DNA from: Planococcus lenghuensis
GTDB lineage: Bacteria; Bacillota; Bacilli; Bacillales_A; Planococcaceae
Direction of reading: 5' to 3'
DNA: 64,000 bases
Assembly (NCBI RefSeq): GCF_001999905.1
Contig: NZ_CP019640.1
Span: forward strand, 1,044,501-1,108,500
Shown here: positions 43,811 through 52,544 of the stretch, in pieces
Layout: each line of letters begins with the position of its first letter
How positions within the stretch are numbered: the first letter of the stretch is position 1
Notes under the pieces: generated by a model
Seen by the model: only the letters and a program-made list of their open reading frames with translations
Told to the model about the DNA's origin: nothing
Databases searched by the model: none
Translations under genes and position numbers: made by a program

Positions 43811-44794
43811 ATGAAAGCAGTCATGGTGACCGAATTCGGAAGCGCGGATTCTATGCATTATACAGAAGTGGATATGCCTGATGTGAAAGCGCATGATGTG
43901 CTGATCCGGGTGGAGAAAACCAGCGTGAACTTTGCGGATATTAAATCCCGCTATGGGAAGAAAGGGGCACAAATTCCTTTTATTCCAGGACTTGATGCCG
44001 CAGGAGTTATTGAAAAAGTCGGAGCGGATGTACAAGCGTTGCGCGCTGGCCAGCGGGTCATCGCTTTTCCGAAACATGGATCTTATGCAGAATTCGTACT
44101 GGCATCAGAACAACTGGTTTTTCCGATTCCTGATGGCTTGGATATCAATACGGCAGCAGCTTGCCCGACGGTTTCTTTCTTATCTCACCGCTTATTGACC
44201 AATATCGCTGATTTGCAGCAGGGCGAATCGGTGTTGATTCATGCAGCTGCAGGAGGTGTAGGGACGACCGCTATCCAGTTGGCGAAGTTGCTTGGCGCCG
44301 GTCAAGTAATTGGGACAGTCGGAAGTTACGATAAGGTGGAGATCGTCCGTGCAAATGGAGCGGATCACATCATTAATTACCGTAAGGAGGATTTTGCGGC
44401 AGCAGTAAATGAACTTACGAATGGACAAGGCGTCGATGTTATTCTCGATTCAGTTGCCGGTGAAATCACAGAAACTAGCTTGGAATGCTTGGCTCCATAT
44501 GGCCGGCTCGTGCAGTTTGGCAACTCAGGGGGTAGAGCAGGGACGATTAAAACTAATGATCTGCATGCAAGCTGTCGATCAGTGCTCGGGTTCAGCCTTG
44601 GAACAACAAGAAAAAAGCGGCCGTATTTATTGAAGGAGACAGCAACGCAGATATTCCCATTACTGGCGGATGGCCGGCTGAAGATGAACATCGGTCATGA
44701 ATTCACCCTTCGCGAGGCGGCTGATGCACACCGGCTGATGGAAAACAGATTGAGCACAGGGAAGATCCTGCTGAATGTCCGAAATGGGGAATGA
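43811..44794 (+). CDS. Zinc-independent quinone oxidoreductase-like (MDR superfamily)
   Basis: A 327-residue medium-chain reductase. The N-terminal GroES-like part (KAVMVTEFGSADSMHYTEVDM, KTSVNFADIKSRYG) is followed by the Rossmann motif HAAAGGVGTTAIQLAK and DSVAGEITETSL; zinc ligands are missing, as in quinone oxidoreductases. It likely uses NADPH to reduce quinones or enones. GGGAAGATG leads to ATG 43811. Confidence 0.88.
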   Translation: MKAVMVTEFGSADSMHYTEVDMPDVKAHDVLIRVEKTSVNFADIKSRYGKKGAQIPFIPGLDAAGVIEKVGADVQALRAGQRVIAFPKHGSYAEFVLASEQLVFPIPDGLDINTAAACPTVSFLSHRLLTNIADLQQGESVLIHAAAGGVGTTAIQLAKLLGAGQVIGTVGSYDKVEIVRANGADHIINYRKEDFAAAVNELTNGQGVDVILDSVAGEITETSLECLAPYGRLVQFGNSGGRAGTIKTNDLHASCRSVLGFSLGTTRKKRPYLLKETATQIFPLLADGRLKMNIGHEFTLREAADAHRLMENRLSTGKILLNVRNGE

Positions 44795-44979
44795 AAAGAA
44801 GGGAAGCGCCTGTCTCTGGTGAGTTTTTGAAAGGAAACAAATCAATTCCTCCGCATATCGGGTGATACGGACTCTTTCTTTGTTCCATGATATAGTAGAG
44901 ATAAAGATAAACAGTTCAGGCTGACTGAGCTGATTGCCGGAAAGCGGGCGGGACAGCAAAATCAGAGGGGTTGAAAATC

Positions 44980-45282
44980 ATGCCGAGGTGTGAGAACTGC
45001 GGCAGGAAATGGCCGTGGCGCGATGCTTTTATAAAATCCTGGTTTCTGATCAGTGGAAAGGCATGCCGGTATTGCGGCGTGAAGCAGTATGTTACACCAT
45101 CCTCAAGACGCCGGATGGGATTTTTATCGATTATTCCGGTGGCTGTGCTGCTGCTGACAGAGTCGGTAATAGAAGTTAACCTATTAGACCATTTCTATAT
45201 TGCAGCAGCAGTTGTCGTATTGATTGTTGCATTTCTGCCTTTTTCGATGGAATTGACAAGTGAAGAGCAGCCGTTATGGTGA
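44980..45282 (+). CDS. TIGR04104-type zinc-ribbon membrane protein
   Basis: A 100-residue protein with CENCGRKW and, twenty residues later, CRYCGVKQY, the CxxC-x20-CxxC pattern of the TIGR04104 family, followed by two transmembrane helices (about 49-65 and 72-90). It is likely a zinc-ribbon protein of the membrane with unknown role. ATG 44980 fits the AGAGGGG site. Confidence 0.8.
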   Translation: MPRCENCGRKWPWRDAFIKSWFLISGKACRYCGVKQYVTPSSRRRMGFLSIIPVAVLLLTESVIEVNLLDHFYIAAAVVVLIVAFLPFSMELTSEEQPLW

Positions 45283-45291
45283 GAAGTTATA

Positions 45292-45332
45292 ACACACAAA
45301 AACGAGGAACAGGAGTCCTCGTTTTTGTGTGT
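45292..45332. terminator. Strong bidirectional terminator
   Basis: A 17-bp perfect stem, from ACACACAAAAACGAGGA to TCCTCGTTTTTGTGTGT, with a 7-base loop, between the convergent TIGR04104 and small membrane-protein genes. Confidence 0.93.
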
Positions 45333-45342
45333 TATTATTCAG

Positions 45343-45588
45343 TTATTCCACTTCCCGCAGAACTTTTTCAATCCCTGTTAAGCGCTCATTCAATTCACTG
45401 ATCATTTGAGTCTGCTGCAGCTGAATGTCAGCATTCTCTTTATCAAGCTGGAGCCGTTCTTCGGCCCGCCGTTCTGTCCGGCGCACGAGCCGGACGACGT
45501 ATACAATGACCGCCACCAGCAAAGCGAGCGGCAGAAGCGTGAACAGGAACATCGTGATGAGCGGGACTAACGGAACTAAACCTTCCAT
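45343..45588 (-). CDS. Small membrane protein, copy 2 of a tandem pair
   Basis: An 81-residue protein with one N-terminal transmembrane helix (LITMFLFTLLPLALLVAVIVYVV) and a charged coiled-coil tail beginning RLVRRTERRAEERLQLDKE. The tail is nearly identical to that of the protein encoded just upstream. GGAAAGGG precedes the ATG. The layout resembles DUF4083 proteins of Bacillales; function unknown. Confidence 0.72.
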   Translation of the reverse strand: MEGLVPLVPLITMFLFTLLPLALLVAVIVYVVRLVRRTERRAEERLQLDKENADIQLQQTQMISELNERLTGIEKVLREVE

Positions 45589-45612
45589 CGAAACACCCTT
45601 TCCGGATACTGT

Positions 45613-45873
45613 TTACTGGACATCTTTCAAAAACTTTTCAATCGTTGTCAATCGTCTGTTCAGACTCTGGAGCATCTCCAATTGTTGCGTCTGAGTTGCA
45701 CTTTTTTCCTTATCGAGCTGAAGCCGTTCCTCTGATCTGCGTTCTGTCCGCTTTACCAGCCGGATAATATAAACAGCCGCCGCCACCGCGAGAATCAGCG
45801 GAATCAGCATAAAACCAATTGTCAGTAATGTGAAAATGAGATCTCCGGTGTTCATAACATTACTTTCCGTCAT
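45613..45873 (-). CDS. Small membrane protein, copy 1 of a tandem pair
   Basis: An 86-residue protein with one transmembrane helix (FMLIPLILAVAAAVYII) and the tail RLVKRTERRSEERLQLDKE, shared with the downstream gene. The start at 45873 follows AAGGAG by eight bases. The two genes are probably a local duplication, transcribed with the ArsR-type regulator upstream. Confidence 0.72.
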   Translation of the reverse strand: MTESNVMNTGDLIFTLLTIGFMLIPLILAVAAAVYIIRLVKRTERRSEERLQLDKEKSATQTQQLEMLQSLNRRLTTIEKFLKDVQ

Positions 45874-45941
45874 CCATTCAACTCCTTTGATCCGCAACTT
45901 TGGGCATGACGTCTTAATGATTTGCTATTCCCTTATGCAAT

Positions 45942-46262
45942 TTACTCCTTTCGCTTAGCAGGGAGGCTGTCCCTGTGTTTTTCAATCACTTCTCCAGTCA
46001 ACTGGAGATCGAACGGTTCAAGTTCATAGTACTTCATCGATTTCCCTGTATCGGAGACTTCATGGTACCCATTGATCAGTCCAGCTTCCTCCAATTTCTG
46101 CAGATGCAAGTAAAGGAGTGGACGGCTGATGCCAAGCTCACGGGAAAGCTGGCTGACATACTGCCGTTCGGCGTGAAGAATGGCGATGATCTTCAGCCGG
46201 TACGGATTTGATAAAGCCTCCAGCGTCTGCAGTAACTGACTTCCATTCATTATTTCTTTCAT
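45942..46262 (-). CDS. ArsR-type winged-helix regulator
   Basis: A 106-residue HTH protein: LEALSNPYRLKIIAILHAERQYVSQLSRELGISRPLLYLHLQKLEEAGLI is a clear ArsR-like winged helix, ending with SMKYYELEPF. No metal-binding cysteines are visible, so it is not a typical arsenic or cadmium sensor. It is the first gene of the leftward group and may control the two membrane proteins. The start is ATG 46262 or ATG 46250; neither has a strong ribosome site. Confidence 0.8.
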   Translation of the reverse strand: MKEIMNGSQLLQTLEALSNPYRLKIIAILHAERQYVSQLSRELGISRPLLYLHLQKLEEAGLINGYHEVSDTGKSMKYYELEPFDLQLTGEVIEKHRDSLPAKRKE

Positions 46263-46335
46263 ATGTAAGTATTTTATTACTGGTTAGAAGGAAATGCAAA
46301 TGAATTTAGAAAATTATGTTATGTATCTGAAAAAG

Positions 46336-46364
46336 TTGCTTCTTAAGCTGTTTCCGGATAAAAT
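46336..46364 (+). promoter_or_regulatory. Promoter ahead of the SAM riboswitch
   Basis: TTGCTT at 46336-46341, a 17-base spacer and TAAAAT at 46359-46364. Confidence 0.65.
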
Positions 46365-46397
46365 AAAACGAATCATGAAACTACATACTGTATCACA

Positions 46398-46507
46398 TCC
46401 TTATTAAGAGAGGCAGAGGGACTGGCCCAATGACGCCCGGCAACCGCTATTTTTTAAATAGCATGGTGCCAAATCCTGCGGAACATGAAAGTTCTGAGTG
46501 ATAAGGA
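46398..46507 (+). promoter_or_regulatory. SAM-I (S-box) riboswitch aptamer
   Basis: The S-box core is present in order: AAGAGAGGCAGAGGGACTGGC, AATGACGCCCGGCAACC, GGTGCCAAATCCTGC and a closing helix strand GTGATAAGGA that pairs with TCCTTATT at the 5' side. Binding S-adenosylmethionine should stabilise the aptamer and let the downstream terminator form. Confidence 0.95.
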
Positions 46508-46539
46508 AGAGCTGACATCAGATGAAACTCTTCCTTTTT
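46503..46539 (+). terminator. Terminator of the SAM riboswitch
   Basis: AAGGAAGAG pairs with CTCTTCCTT and is followed by T residues. Its 5' strand overlaps the 3' strand of the aptamer closing helix, the expected switch design. Confidence 0.88.
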
Positions 46540-46582
46540 GACAGGGAAGAGTTTTCATTTTGTTGAAAAAGGGGGAGAAAAA

Positions 46583-47251
46583 ATGAAATTGAATAAAGCT
46601 GAACGCATTAAACGCACCCGGGTTCCGGTGACCGATCCGGCACTCGGCGATCGGTTGCCGCCGGGCCAGGTATTAACAGAGCGGTTCCCGGTCCTCCATG
46701 AAGGTGACGTTCCGGAATATGATTTGAACACGTGGACGCTGAAAGTATGGGGACATGGCGGTGAGGAAATCATATTGTCGTATGAAGATATTCTCGGAAT
46801 GCCACAGACGACAGTGACTCGGGATATTCACTGTGTAACGCGCTGGTCCCGTTTTGATAATACGTTTACGGGCGTGAAGTTTCAGGATTTGCTGAAGGAA
46901 ATCGGCGTCACGCCGACCAGTGAATACCTCATGCTTCATGGCGATTACGATTATACAGCAAATGTGGCGCTGAGTGATTTGGACTGTGAGGATGTGCTGC
47001 TGGCACATTCACTCGACGGAGAACCATTGACGGCAAAGCATGGCTTCCCACTGCGGTTCGTCGTACCTCACCTCTATTTCTGGAAAAGTGTAAAGTGGAT
47101 TCGCGGAATCGAATTTATTGGAGAAAATCAGCCTGGCTTTTGGGAACAGAACGGATTCCATATTAATGGAGATCCATTTAAAGAAGAACGGTTTTCAGGG
47201 GAAGATTTGGATATCCCGGAAGATGAATGGGAAAAGAAAGAATTTGACTGA
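46583..47251 (+). CDS. Sulfite-oxidase-like molybdopterin-domain protein (YuiH-like)
   Basis: A 222-residue protein of the sulfite oxidase superfamily. DIHCVTRWSRFDNTFTGVKF includes the cysteine that ligates molybdenum, and SLDGEPLTAKHGFPLRFVVPHLYFWKSVKWIRGIEF is the conserved second half of the fold. There is no signal peptide, so it is cytoplasmic, as for B. subtilis YuiH. GGGGGAG precedes the ATG. It is controlled by a SAM-I riboswitch, which ties it to sulfur-amino-acid supply. Confidence 0.9.
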   Translation: MKLNKAERIKRTRVPVTDPALGDRLPPGQVLTERFPVLHEGDVPEYDLNTWTLKVWGHGGEEIILSYEDILGMPQTTVTRDIHCVTRWSRFDNTFTGVKFQDLLKEIGVTPTSEYLMLHGDYDYTANVALSDLDCEDVLLAHSLDGEPLTAKHGFPLRFVVPHLYFWKSVKWIRGIEFIGENQPGFWEQNGFHINGDPFKEERFSGEDLDIPEDEWEKKEFD

Positions 47252-47256
47252 ATGAA

Positions 47257-47302
47257 TAAGCCCAGCAGGTGACGATTTCTTGTTACCTGCCGGGCTTTTT
47301 TG
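47257..47302 (+). terminator. Terminator of the sulfite-oxidase-like gene
   Basis: AGCCCaGCAGGT and ACCTGCcGGGCT form an interrupted stem followed by six T residues. Confidence 0.88.
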
Positions 47303-47676
47303 CATTTTGCGGGAGCAACTTTTGCTGACAAAGAAGAATAGCGACGTGGAAAAGATTTATTAAGATAGGAAAAACGATTTTTTTAAACAAATCGTAAAAA
47401 GAAAGTTATTGTGTTCTTGCTTGGATTTTCCAATTTATCAATGAAAATAAGAAAGATTTCACATAGCAAACCTGCATAACAGCTTGGTTTCTTAATATAA
47501 TGTAATATTATTCCATGTAAATTTTTCTCCTCTTTTATTTTCTATATTCTGAAAAATAATACAATAGACTAATTTAATTTGTCAGAAATAAGTGCTTTTA
47601 ACCTATTTAAAAAACTCAGAATCTTTATATACTTGAAAACAGACAGTAAAAAACAACAGCAGCAACTCAGAGAGGA
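47303..47676. other. AT-rich intergenic region before the M6 peptidase gene
   Basis: About 370 bases, much richer in A and T than the neighbours. It contains a TATACT at 47628-47633 without a strong -35 and several T/A tracts, but no RNA fold or frame I can support. It probably holds the promoter of the peptidase gene. Confidence 0.5.
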
Positions 47677-49554
47677 ATGGACAATTTGATCAAAGTTTTA
47701 TCGACAACAGCGTTAGTAACAGCATTAGCCGGAACTGCCGTATTCGCAGGAACAGCTGGGACAACTGATTCCGCAGCGGGGCAGCAGGAAGCAAAACCCA
47801 ATTTAGAACTCGCTCATTATGTAGGAGCTTCTCCGGAACTTGCACAAAAAGCGAAAGAATTTGGTGTGGATGTATCCAAAGCAGATCCGGCTGAAAAAAT
47901 CGCTAATCATGGTGCGAAGTTTGAACAGGCTGGCGATAACCACGTAGCTTATAAAGAAGCAACAGGCGATGTGCCGGTTCTTGTAATCTTGGCAAAATAT
48001 AAAGATGGCGATGAACCAATAGGCGATCTGGAAGGACAAGTTCCAGCTCACTACTATGAGGATTTGATTTTTGGTACTGAATATAATCCGTATGAATATG
48101 GGCCATTCCAGAAATATGCAGAGCTAAATGGACAAGAAGCACCGACAGACAGCACGATGCAGAATATTTATAAAGAATCGAGTAATGATAGAATAAATCT
48201 TGTCCGCAAAGAAAATACGGAATTTGTGTGGGTAGAGCTTCCGCATGGTGCTTCTTACTATCTCGACCAGACAGGCGAGCATGCTGAAAACGGGACATAC
48301 GTTAACGGCAACGCTAACGGAGATGCCCATACGGGTGAATTCATTCGTGATTTGCTTAAAGCGGCGGATGAGCAGATTGATTTTTCTAACTATGCAGTAG
48401 AAGGTGAAGTTCCATCCGTGTTTGTTGTACATGAAGGAACAGGGGCGGAATTCAGCCGCGATCCGGCGCAGTTCTGGTCGCATAAATGGGGACTTTTAAG
48501 TGCTCTGTACTATGGAAAGTACTATGAAACTGGATTCGTCGCTGCAGATAAAGACAGAGATGGAAAAGTTTCAGATGAAGAATGGGTAGCATGGCGAACT
48601 GCTGTTGATTCTGATCTAAAATATGATGGCGTCACAGTTAACACATATAACATCCAGCCGGGTATCGGCGGGAATGTCGCTGGGTACGATCTTGTAACAG
48701 ACGGATACAAAGATGAACTGAAAGAAGGTCCGTTCCCAGCCCAGCCTGGCGTGTATGCACATGAATTCGGCCACGCACTCGGATTGCCTGACTACTATGA
48801 TACAGAGTATGATTCTCAGGGAGTCGGTAACTACTCCATGATGGCCGGTGGCTCTTGGATGCGTTATCCGGATGCTGCACCATATTCCGGTAACTCGCCG
48901 ACAGCTTTTGATCCATTCTCGAAAGTCTTCCTCGGTTGGGCTGAGCCAATTGAAGTGACGCCGGAAGAGGGTGTTCAGGAAATCACACTTCCGGCAATCA
49001 ATGCAGCGACTGCTGAAAACGGCATCGTGAAGATGGAAGTTCCAGGTTCTAACGGAACTGAATACTTCCTGTTCGAAAACATTCAACAGGAAGGGTTCAA
49101 CAAAGGCCTGATCCGTCAGGGAGCGGACTCTGAAGGACTTGTTGCATGGCATGTTGATGAAAACATTCTCAGCCTTTATCAAACTGAAGGAATGCGCATC
49201 AACAACGTAGAGAATTATATGAACAAGCGTTTCCAAAGCAACAAAACAGTAATTGCTCCAAATGGATATGAAGTGGATCACTATGGTCTGGCAGTCGTCC
49301 AGGCTGACGGTAATTACGATCTTGAGAAGTACGTAAACCGTGGCGACGCTGGTGACTTCTTCAACGAAGGTGAAGACCTTACACCTGTTTCCGGCAAAGC
49401 ACACACTGGGTCGTACTACTTCTGGAAAGGCAACGGTTCAACACCGGCTGATTCCGGAATCCATGTAACAGATATCACAGAGAACGAAGACGGATCCATC
49501 TCTGCTAAGTTCTTCTATGATACAAACTCAAGTTCGAATGGCAAGAAGCAGTAA
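47677..49554 (+). CDS. Secreted M6-family (immune-inhibitor-A-like) metallopeptidase
   Basis: A 625-residue secreted protease. A signal peptide (TTALVTALAGTAVFA) is followed by a propeptide-like region and the catalytic domain. HEFGHALGLPDYYD is the zinc motif HExxHxxGxxD, and SMMAGGSWM provides the Met-turn. DKDRDGKVSDEEW is an EF-hand-like calcium loop near residue 290. Compared with immune inhibitor A of Bacillus (about 800 residues) it lacks much of the C-terminal region. The start may be ATG 47677 or TTG 47686. Likely role: degrading environmental proteins. Confidence 0.9.
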   Translation: MDNLIKVLSTTALVTALAGTAVFAGTAGTTDSAAGQQEAKPNLELAHYVGASPELAQKAKEFGVDVSKADPAEKIANHGAKFEQAGDNHVAYKEATGDVPVLVILAKYKDGDEPIGDLEGQVPAHYYEDLIFGTEYNPYEYGPFQKYAELNGQEAPTDSTMQNIYKESSNDRINLVRKENTEFVWVELPHGASYYLDQTGEHAENGTYVNGNANGDAHTGEFIRDLLKAADEQIDFSNYAVEGEVPSVFVVHEGTGAEFSRDPAQFWSHKWGLLSALYYGKYYETGFVAADKDRDGKVSDEEWVAWRTAVDSDLKYDGVTVNTYNIQPGIGGNVAGYDLVTDGYKDELKEGPFPAQPGVYAHEFGHALGLPDYYDTEYDSQGVGNYSMMAGGSWMRYPDAAPYSGNSPTAFDPFSKVFLGWAEPIEVTPEEGVQEITLPAINAATAENGIVKMEVPGSNGTEYFLFENIQQEGFNKGLIRQGADSEGLVAWHVDENILSLYQTEGMRINNVENYMNKRFQSNKTVIAPNGYEVDHYGLAVVQADGNYDLEKYVNRGDAGDFFNEGEDLTPVSGKAHTGSYYFWKGNGSTPADSGIHVTDITENEDGSISAKFFYDTNSSSNGKKQ

Positions 49555-49560
49555 TTAAAG

Positions 49561-49600
49561 AAAATCCCGTGACCGGATAACTTTCCAGTCACGGGATTTT
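49561..49600. terminator. Terminator shared by the M6 peptidase and a small leftward gene
   Basis: AAAATCCCGTGAC and GTCACGGGATTTT form a 13-bp stem with T tracts on both strands. Confidence 0.92.
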
Positions 49601-49605
49601 TCTGT

Positions 49606-49746
49606 TTATTTGAAGATAAAGTAAAGAACAATGACAGCAATCACCACTGCACCGCCAATTGTCGGTGTGCCGAGGAATGTTCTGCTGTATGAATCATCTT
49701 CATTATTAATTTTGCTTTTCTCTCTGGAGTTCCGGTCGTTTCTCAA
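49606..49746 (-). CDS. Small single-helix membrane protein (46 aa)
   Basis: A TTG-started frame encoding MRNDRNSREKSKINNEDD and a C-terminal helix GGAVVIAVIVLYFIFK. GGGAGGTGG lies eight bases upstream and a terminator follows, giving a complete short unit. The charged N-terminus followed by a hydrophobic tail suggests a tail-anchored protein. Confidence 0.65.
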   Translation of the reverse strand: MRNDRNSREKSKINNEDDSYSRTFLGTPTIGGAVVIAVIVLYFIFK

Positions 49747-49972
49747 GAAGCTGCCACCTCCCAAAAATTGCATATGTCTATTGTAACTTTTATCCCTGTT
49801 TCCAGTCTAATGGCAAAAGAGAGATGGAAAGAATTTAAAAATTTATAACGCGGTGTCACTGATTTCAATGTTGAGTGGGTGCACAGCGCTGAACTGCGAT
49901 ATGAGAAAATGGAAAGCGGACTAATCGGCTTCTGTTTGTTGAAAAACATTCGGCCAGATGGAGGGATGAAAT

Positions 49973-50818
49973 ATGTGGAAACTGATCGGTTTCGTGGGAC
50001 TGCTCATCTTAGGGATTTGGGGATTCAATGCATATGCTGAATCACAGGCTCATCCTATTCCGGAAGTGACAGCGAACGGAGAAGCGCTGGAAGTGAGGGA
50101 AGGTTCTTACTGCTGGGACGGATTCATGAATGCAATGTGTGCCGATATGGTCTATACCTCCGCTTTTGAGATGGGCGATCGGGAAAAGGCTCCGGCACTT
50201 TCGACGGATGATGTCATTCAATTCCGGTTTGACCGTAAACCGCTGCCCGGAACGCTTACTGCTGAACTTTGGAGCGGTACGGAGCAGTCGATGCCAATTG
50301 ATTTTCAAAATGGAACAATACCGGTGCCTGACCAGGAAGGATATTATGTTATCAATCTGTCGGCGCGGTGGGAGCAAGGGAGCGGAAACTATGGATTTGG
50401 CTTTTACGTCAACAATTCCTACGAAGAGACCGGGGTAGTGGTTCCGTTCATCCATCCTCCCGCATTGACCGTCCGAGCTGGAGATGAAGTAAAAGTTATT
50501 GAGGCCGGTACTAGTGAGTGGACATATACAGACCCATCCAGTGAGACGGTCAGCACCAGCGGTATTGCACCGCCTCGGCAGGAACTGATGGCTTCATTGG
50601 ATCCACTGTTGGTCAGATCCAATGAGGGAATCGCATTTGAATTCGGGCTGGAGCCGCTCAAGACGGATCTTGAAGTGTGGAAAGCAGACGGCAGTTCACT
50701 GCCCATATCGGAAAAACCGGATTTATCAGGTTTTGAAGGAGTTACCGTTTTCGAGTTGACCGCAACTTGGGAGCAGGGAAACGGTCAATATGTCTTCGCA
50801 TTGGACATCCAGAACTGA
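49973..50818 (+). CDS. Exported protein with two related beta-rich repeats
   Basis: A 281-residue protein with an N-terminal signal or anchor (IGFVGLLILGIWGFNAYA). The first half ends YVINLSARWEQGSGNYGFGF and the second ends VFELTATWEQGNGQYVFALD, and both start regions contain S/T-rich VRxG or AxGE strands, so the protein seems to be a tandem duplication of a roughly 125-residue domain. Function unknown. Confidence 0.75.
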   Translation: MWKLIGFVGLLILGIWGFNAYAESQAHPIPEVTANGEALEVREGSYCWDGFMNAMCADMVYTSAFEMGDREKAPALSTDDVIQFRFDRKPLPGTLTAELWSGTEQSMPIDFQNGTIPVPDQEGYYVINLSARWEQGSGNYGFGFYVNNSYEETGVVVPFIHPPALTVRAGDEVKVIEAGTSEWTYTDPSSETVSTSGIAPPRQELMASLDPLLVRSNEGIAFEFGLEPLKTDLEVWKADGSSLPISEKPDLSGFEGVTVFELTATWEQGNGQYVFALDIQN

Positions 50819-50861
50819 CCGGAATATGTTACTATTTGGAAAAGAGGAAAGAAGTGACACA

Positions 50862-51752
50862 ATGAGACAAGGAATTGCCCTGTTAATCCTGGCTACAATG
50901 CTATGGGGCGGCAATTACATCTGCGGCCGCTTTCTGGCCGATGCATTGCCGCCCACTTTACTGAACACAGTCCGCTGGACCATTTCATCTGTTCTGCTTT
51001 GGGGGCTGCTTGTATTCAATAAGAAGAAATTCCCGATTCTATCAATGTGGAAAGAATTTCTGATTCTCGGGTTCTTCGGTATTTTTGCGTTCTCCACGCT
51101 GGTTTACGCTGGATTGCAATCCATCAGTGCCTCTTCTGCCGGTATGATCACGGCAGGAATTCCCATCGGGATTCTCTTTTTCACCCCCCTGATCCTGAAA
51201 GAGAAAATCAGCAAAAAAGCGTGGATTGGGAGCATTATTTCAATCTTTGGCGTAATCCTGCTGTTTCAGGGAATGCGGGAGGGTAATGCGAATGATTCGT
51301 GGACTGGCCAGGTCGCCATCTTGTTAGCGTGTATTGCCTGGGCGCTGTATACCGTGCTCGGAAAGCGTTACGGCAGGAAAACCGACCCGTTGACCTTAAC
51401 AGCGGGAGCCGCAGTGTATGGAACCGTGTTGAGCGCCATTAGCTGCATCGGAACGGTCGATCCAAGTGCGATTCAACTGGACGGTGCAGCGTACCTTGCC
51501 ATTTTGTATGTCAGCACATTTGCTTCTGTCATTGCGTATCTAGCCTGGAATGCGGGCGTGAAGAAAGTCGGCCCCGGAACTGCTGCCCCGTTCATTAACC
51601 TGCTGCCCGTCTGGACGGTCGTTTTCGGGCTCGTCCTGCTCGATGAACAACTGGCCATGCTGACACTGATTGGCGGCATTATCACGATTTTCGGTGCGCT
51701 GCTTGCAAGCATCCGAAAACCTGTGCGTAAAGAAGTCAGGAGAACAGCATGA
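50862..51752 (+). CDS. EamA/DMT-family transporter
   Basis: A 296-residue protein with ten helices in two EamA repeats; LWGGNYICGRFLADALPPTLLNTVRW and LDEQLAMLTLIGGIITIFGA are typical. It probably exports an amino acid or metabolite. AAAGAGG leads to ATG 50862. Its stop overlaps a frame that could extend the next protein, and the Nif3-like gene starts 20 bases later. Confidence 0.88.
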   Translation: MRQGIALLILATMLWGGNYICGRFLADALPPTLLNTVRWTISSVLLWGLLVFNKKKFPILSMWKEFLILGFFGIFAFSTLVYAGLQSISASSAGMITAGIPIGILFFTPLILKEKISKKAWIGSIISIFGVILLFQGMREGNANDSWTGQVAILLACIAWALYTVLGKRYGRKTDPLTLTAGAAVYGTVLSAISCIGTVDPSAIQLDGAAYLAILYVSTFASVIAYLAWNAGVKKVGPGTAAPFINLLPVWTVVFGLVLLDEQLAMLTLIGGIITIFGALLASIRKPVRKEVRRTA

Positions 51753-51772
51753 TTAAGAAAAAGGAGAACAAA

Positions 51773-52531
51773 ATGAATATCAGTCAATTTAGAGATGCCA
51801 TGACAAAATTATTTCCGGAAGAATTGCTTGCGGAATTCGAAGGTGATTTCGGATTTCTCAATACCTCGAACAATAATATTGCAACCATCGGCTATGCGAC
51901 CAATATTTCACTGGAAGTGATCGATCAGGCGGCCGCTCTCAGCGTCGACCTCATCGTTACCCACCACGACGCCTGGGATTTCATTTACGGCTTGCGGGAA
52001 GCTTGTGTAAGCAGATTGAAGGAACACAATATCAGCCATTTTTTTATCCACGGGCCGCTTGATTTCATCTCATTCGGAACCTATGCAGCGTTGATGGATG
52101 TGATGGGTATTAACCGCATTGAACAGCATTCTGTTTACGAAGAGGAGGAGTTTCCGGGGATTGGTGAATTCAATGAACCGGTTTTATTCAAAGACCTTGT
52201 ACAGAAGATGAGAACAGAACTGGATGAACCGGTGAGAGCCTGGAGAAATAATGATCGGAATGTAAAGCGGGTCGGCGTGCTGACAGGGGCAGGCCATGCA
52301 ACGAATCATATTCAATGGGCGCTTGATCATGACTGCGATACATACATAACGGGTGAAGCAACGCTCTATTCCATTCAATATGCCCAATATGCCGGCATCA
52401 ATCTCATTGCGGGCAGCCATACGTTCACTGAAATTTTTGGGGTGAAGAATCTGGCAGAAAAAACGAAAGATACCCACCCTGAACTCGAACTGATTCAGTT
52501 AAAGGAATCTCATTTTGAATTAAATCACTGA
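51773..52531 (+). CDS. Nif3-like dinuclear metal-centre protein
   Basis: A 252-residue Nif3/YqfO-family protein. DLIVTHHDAWDFIYG carries the histidine pair that ligates two metals and LIAGSHTFTEIFGVK the C-terminal metal region; VKRVGVLTGAGHATNHIQWA is also conserved. Members form hexameric rings of uncertain function. ATG 51773 is chosen because AAGGAGAAC is directly upstream. Confidence 0.85.
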   Translation: MNISQFRDAMTKLFPEELLAEFEGDFGFLNTSNNNIATIGYATNISLEVIDQAAALSVDLIVTHHDAWDFIYGLREACVSRLKEHNISHFFIHGPLDFISFGTYAALMDVMGINRIEQHSVYEEEEFPGIGEFNEPVLFKDLVQKMRTELDEPVRAWRNNDRNVKRVGVLTGAGHATNHIQWALDHDCDTYITGEATLYSIQYAQYAGINLIAGSHTFTEIFGVKNLAEKTKDTHPELELIQLKESHFELNH

Positions 52532-52544
52532 CGCGGAGGACTTT

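Noticed and set aside
48616-49404. A 262-residue minus-strand frame inside the M6 peptidase gene
   Set aside because: No ribosome site, opposite a clear secreted protease; a shadow frame.
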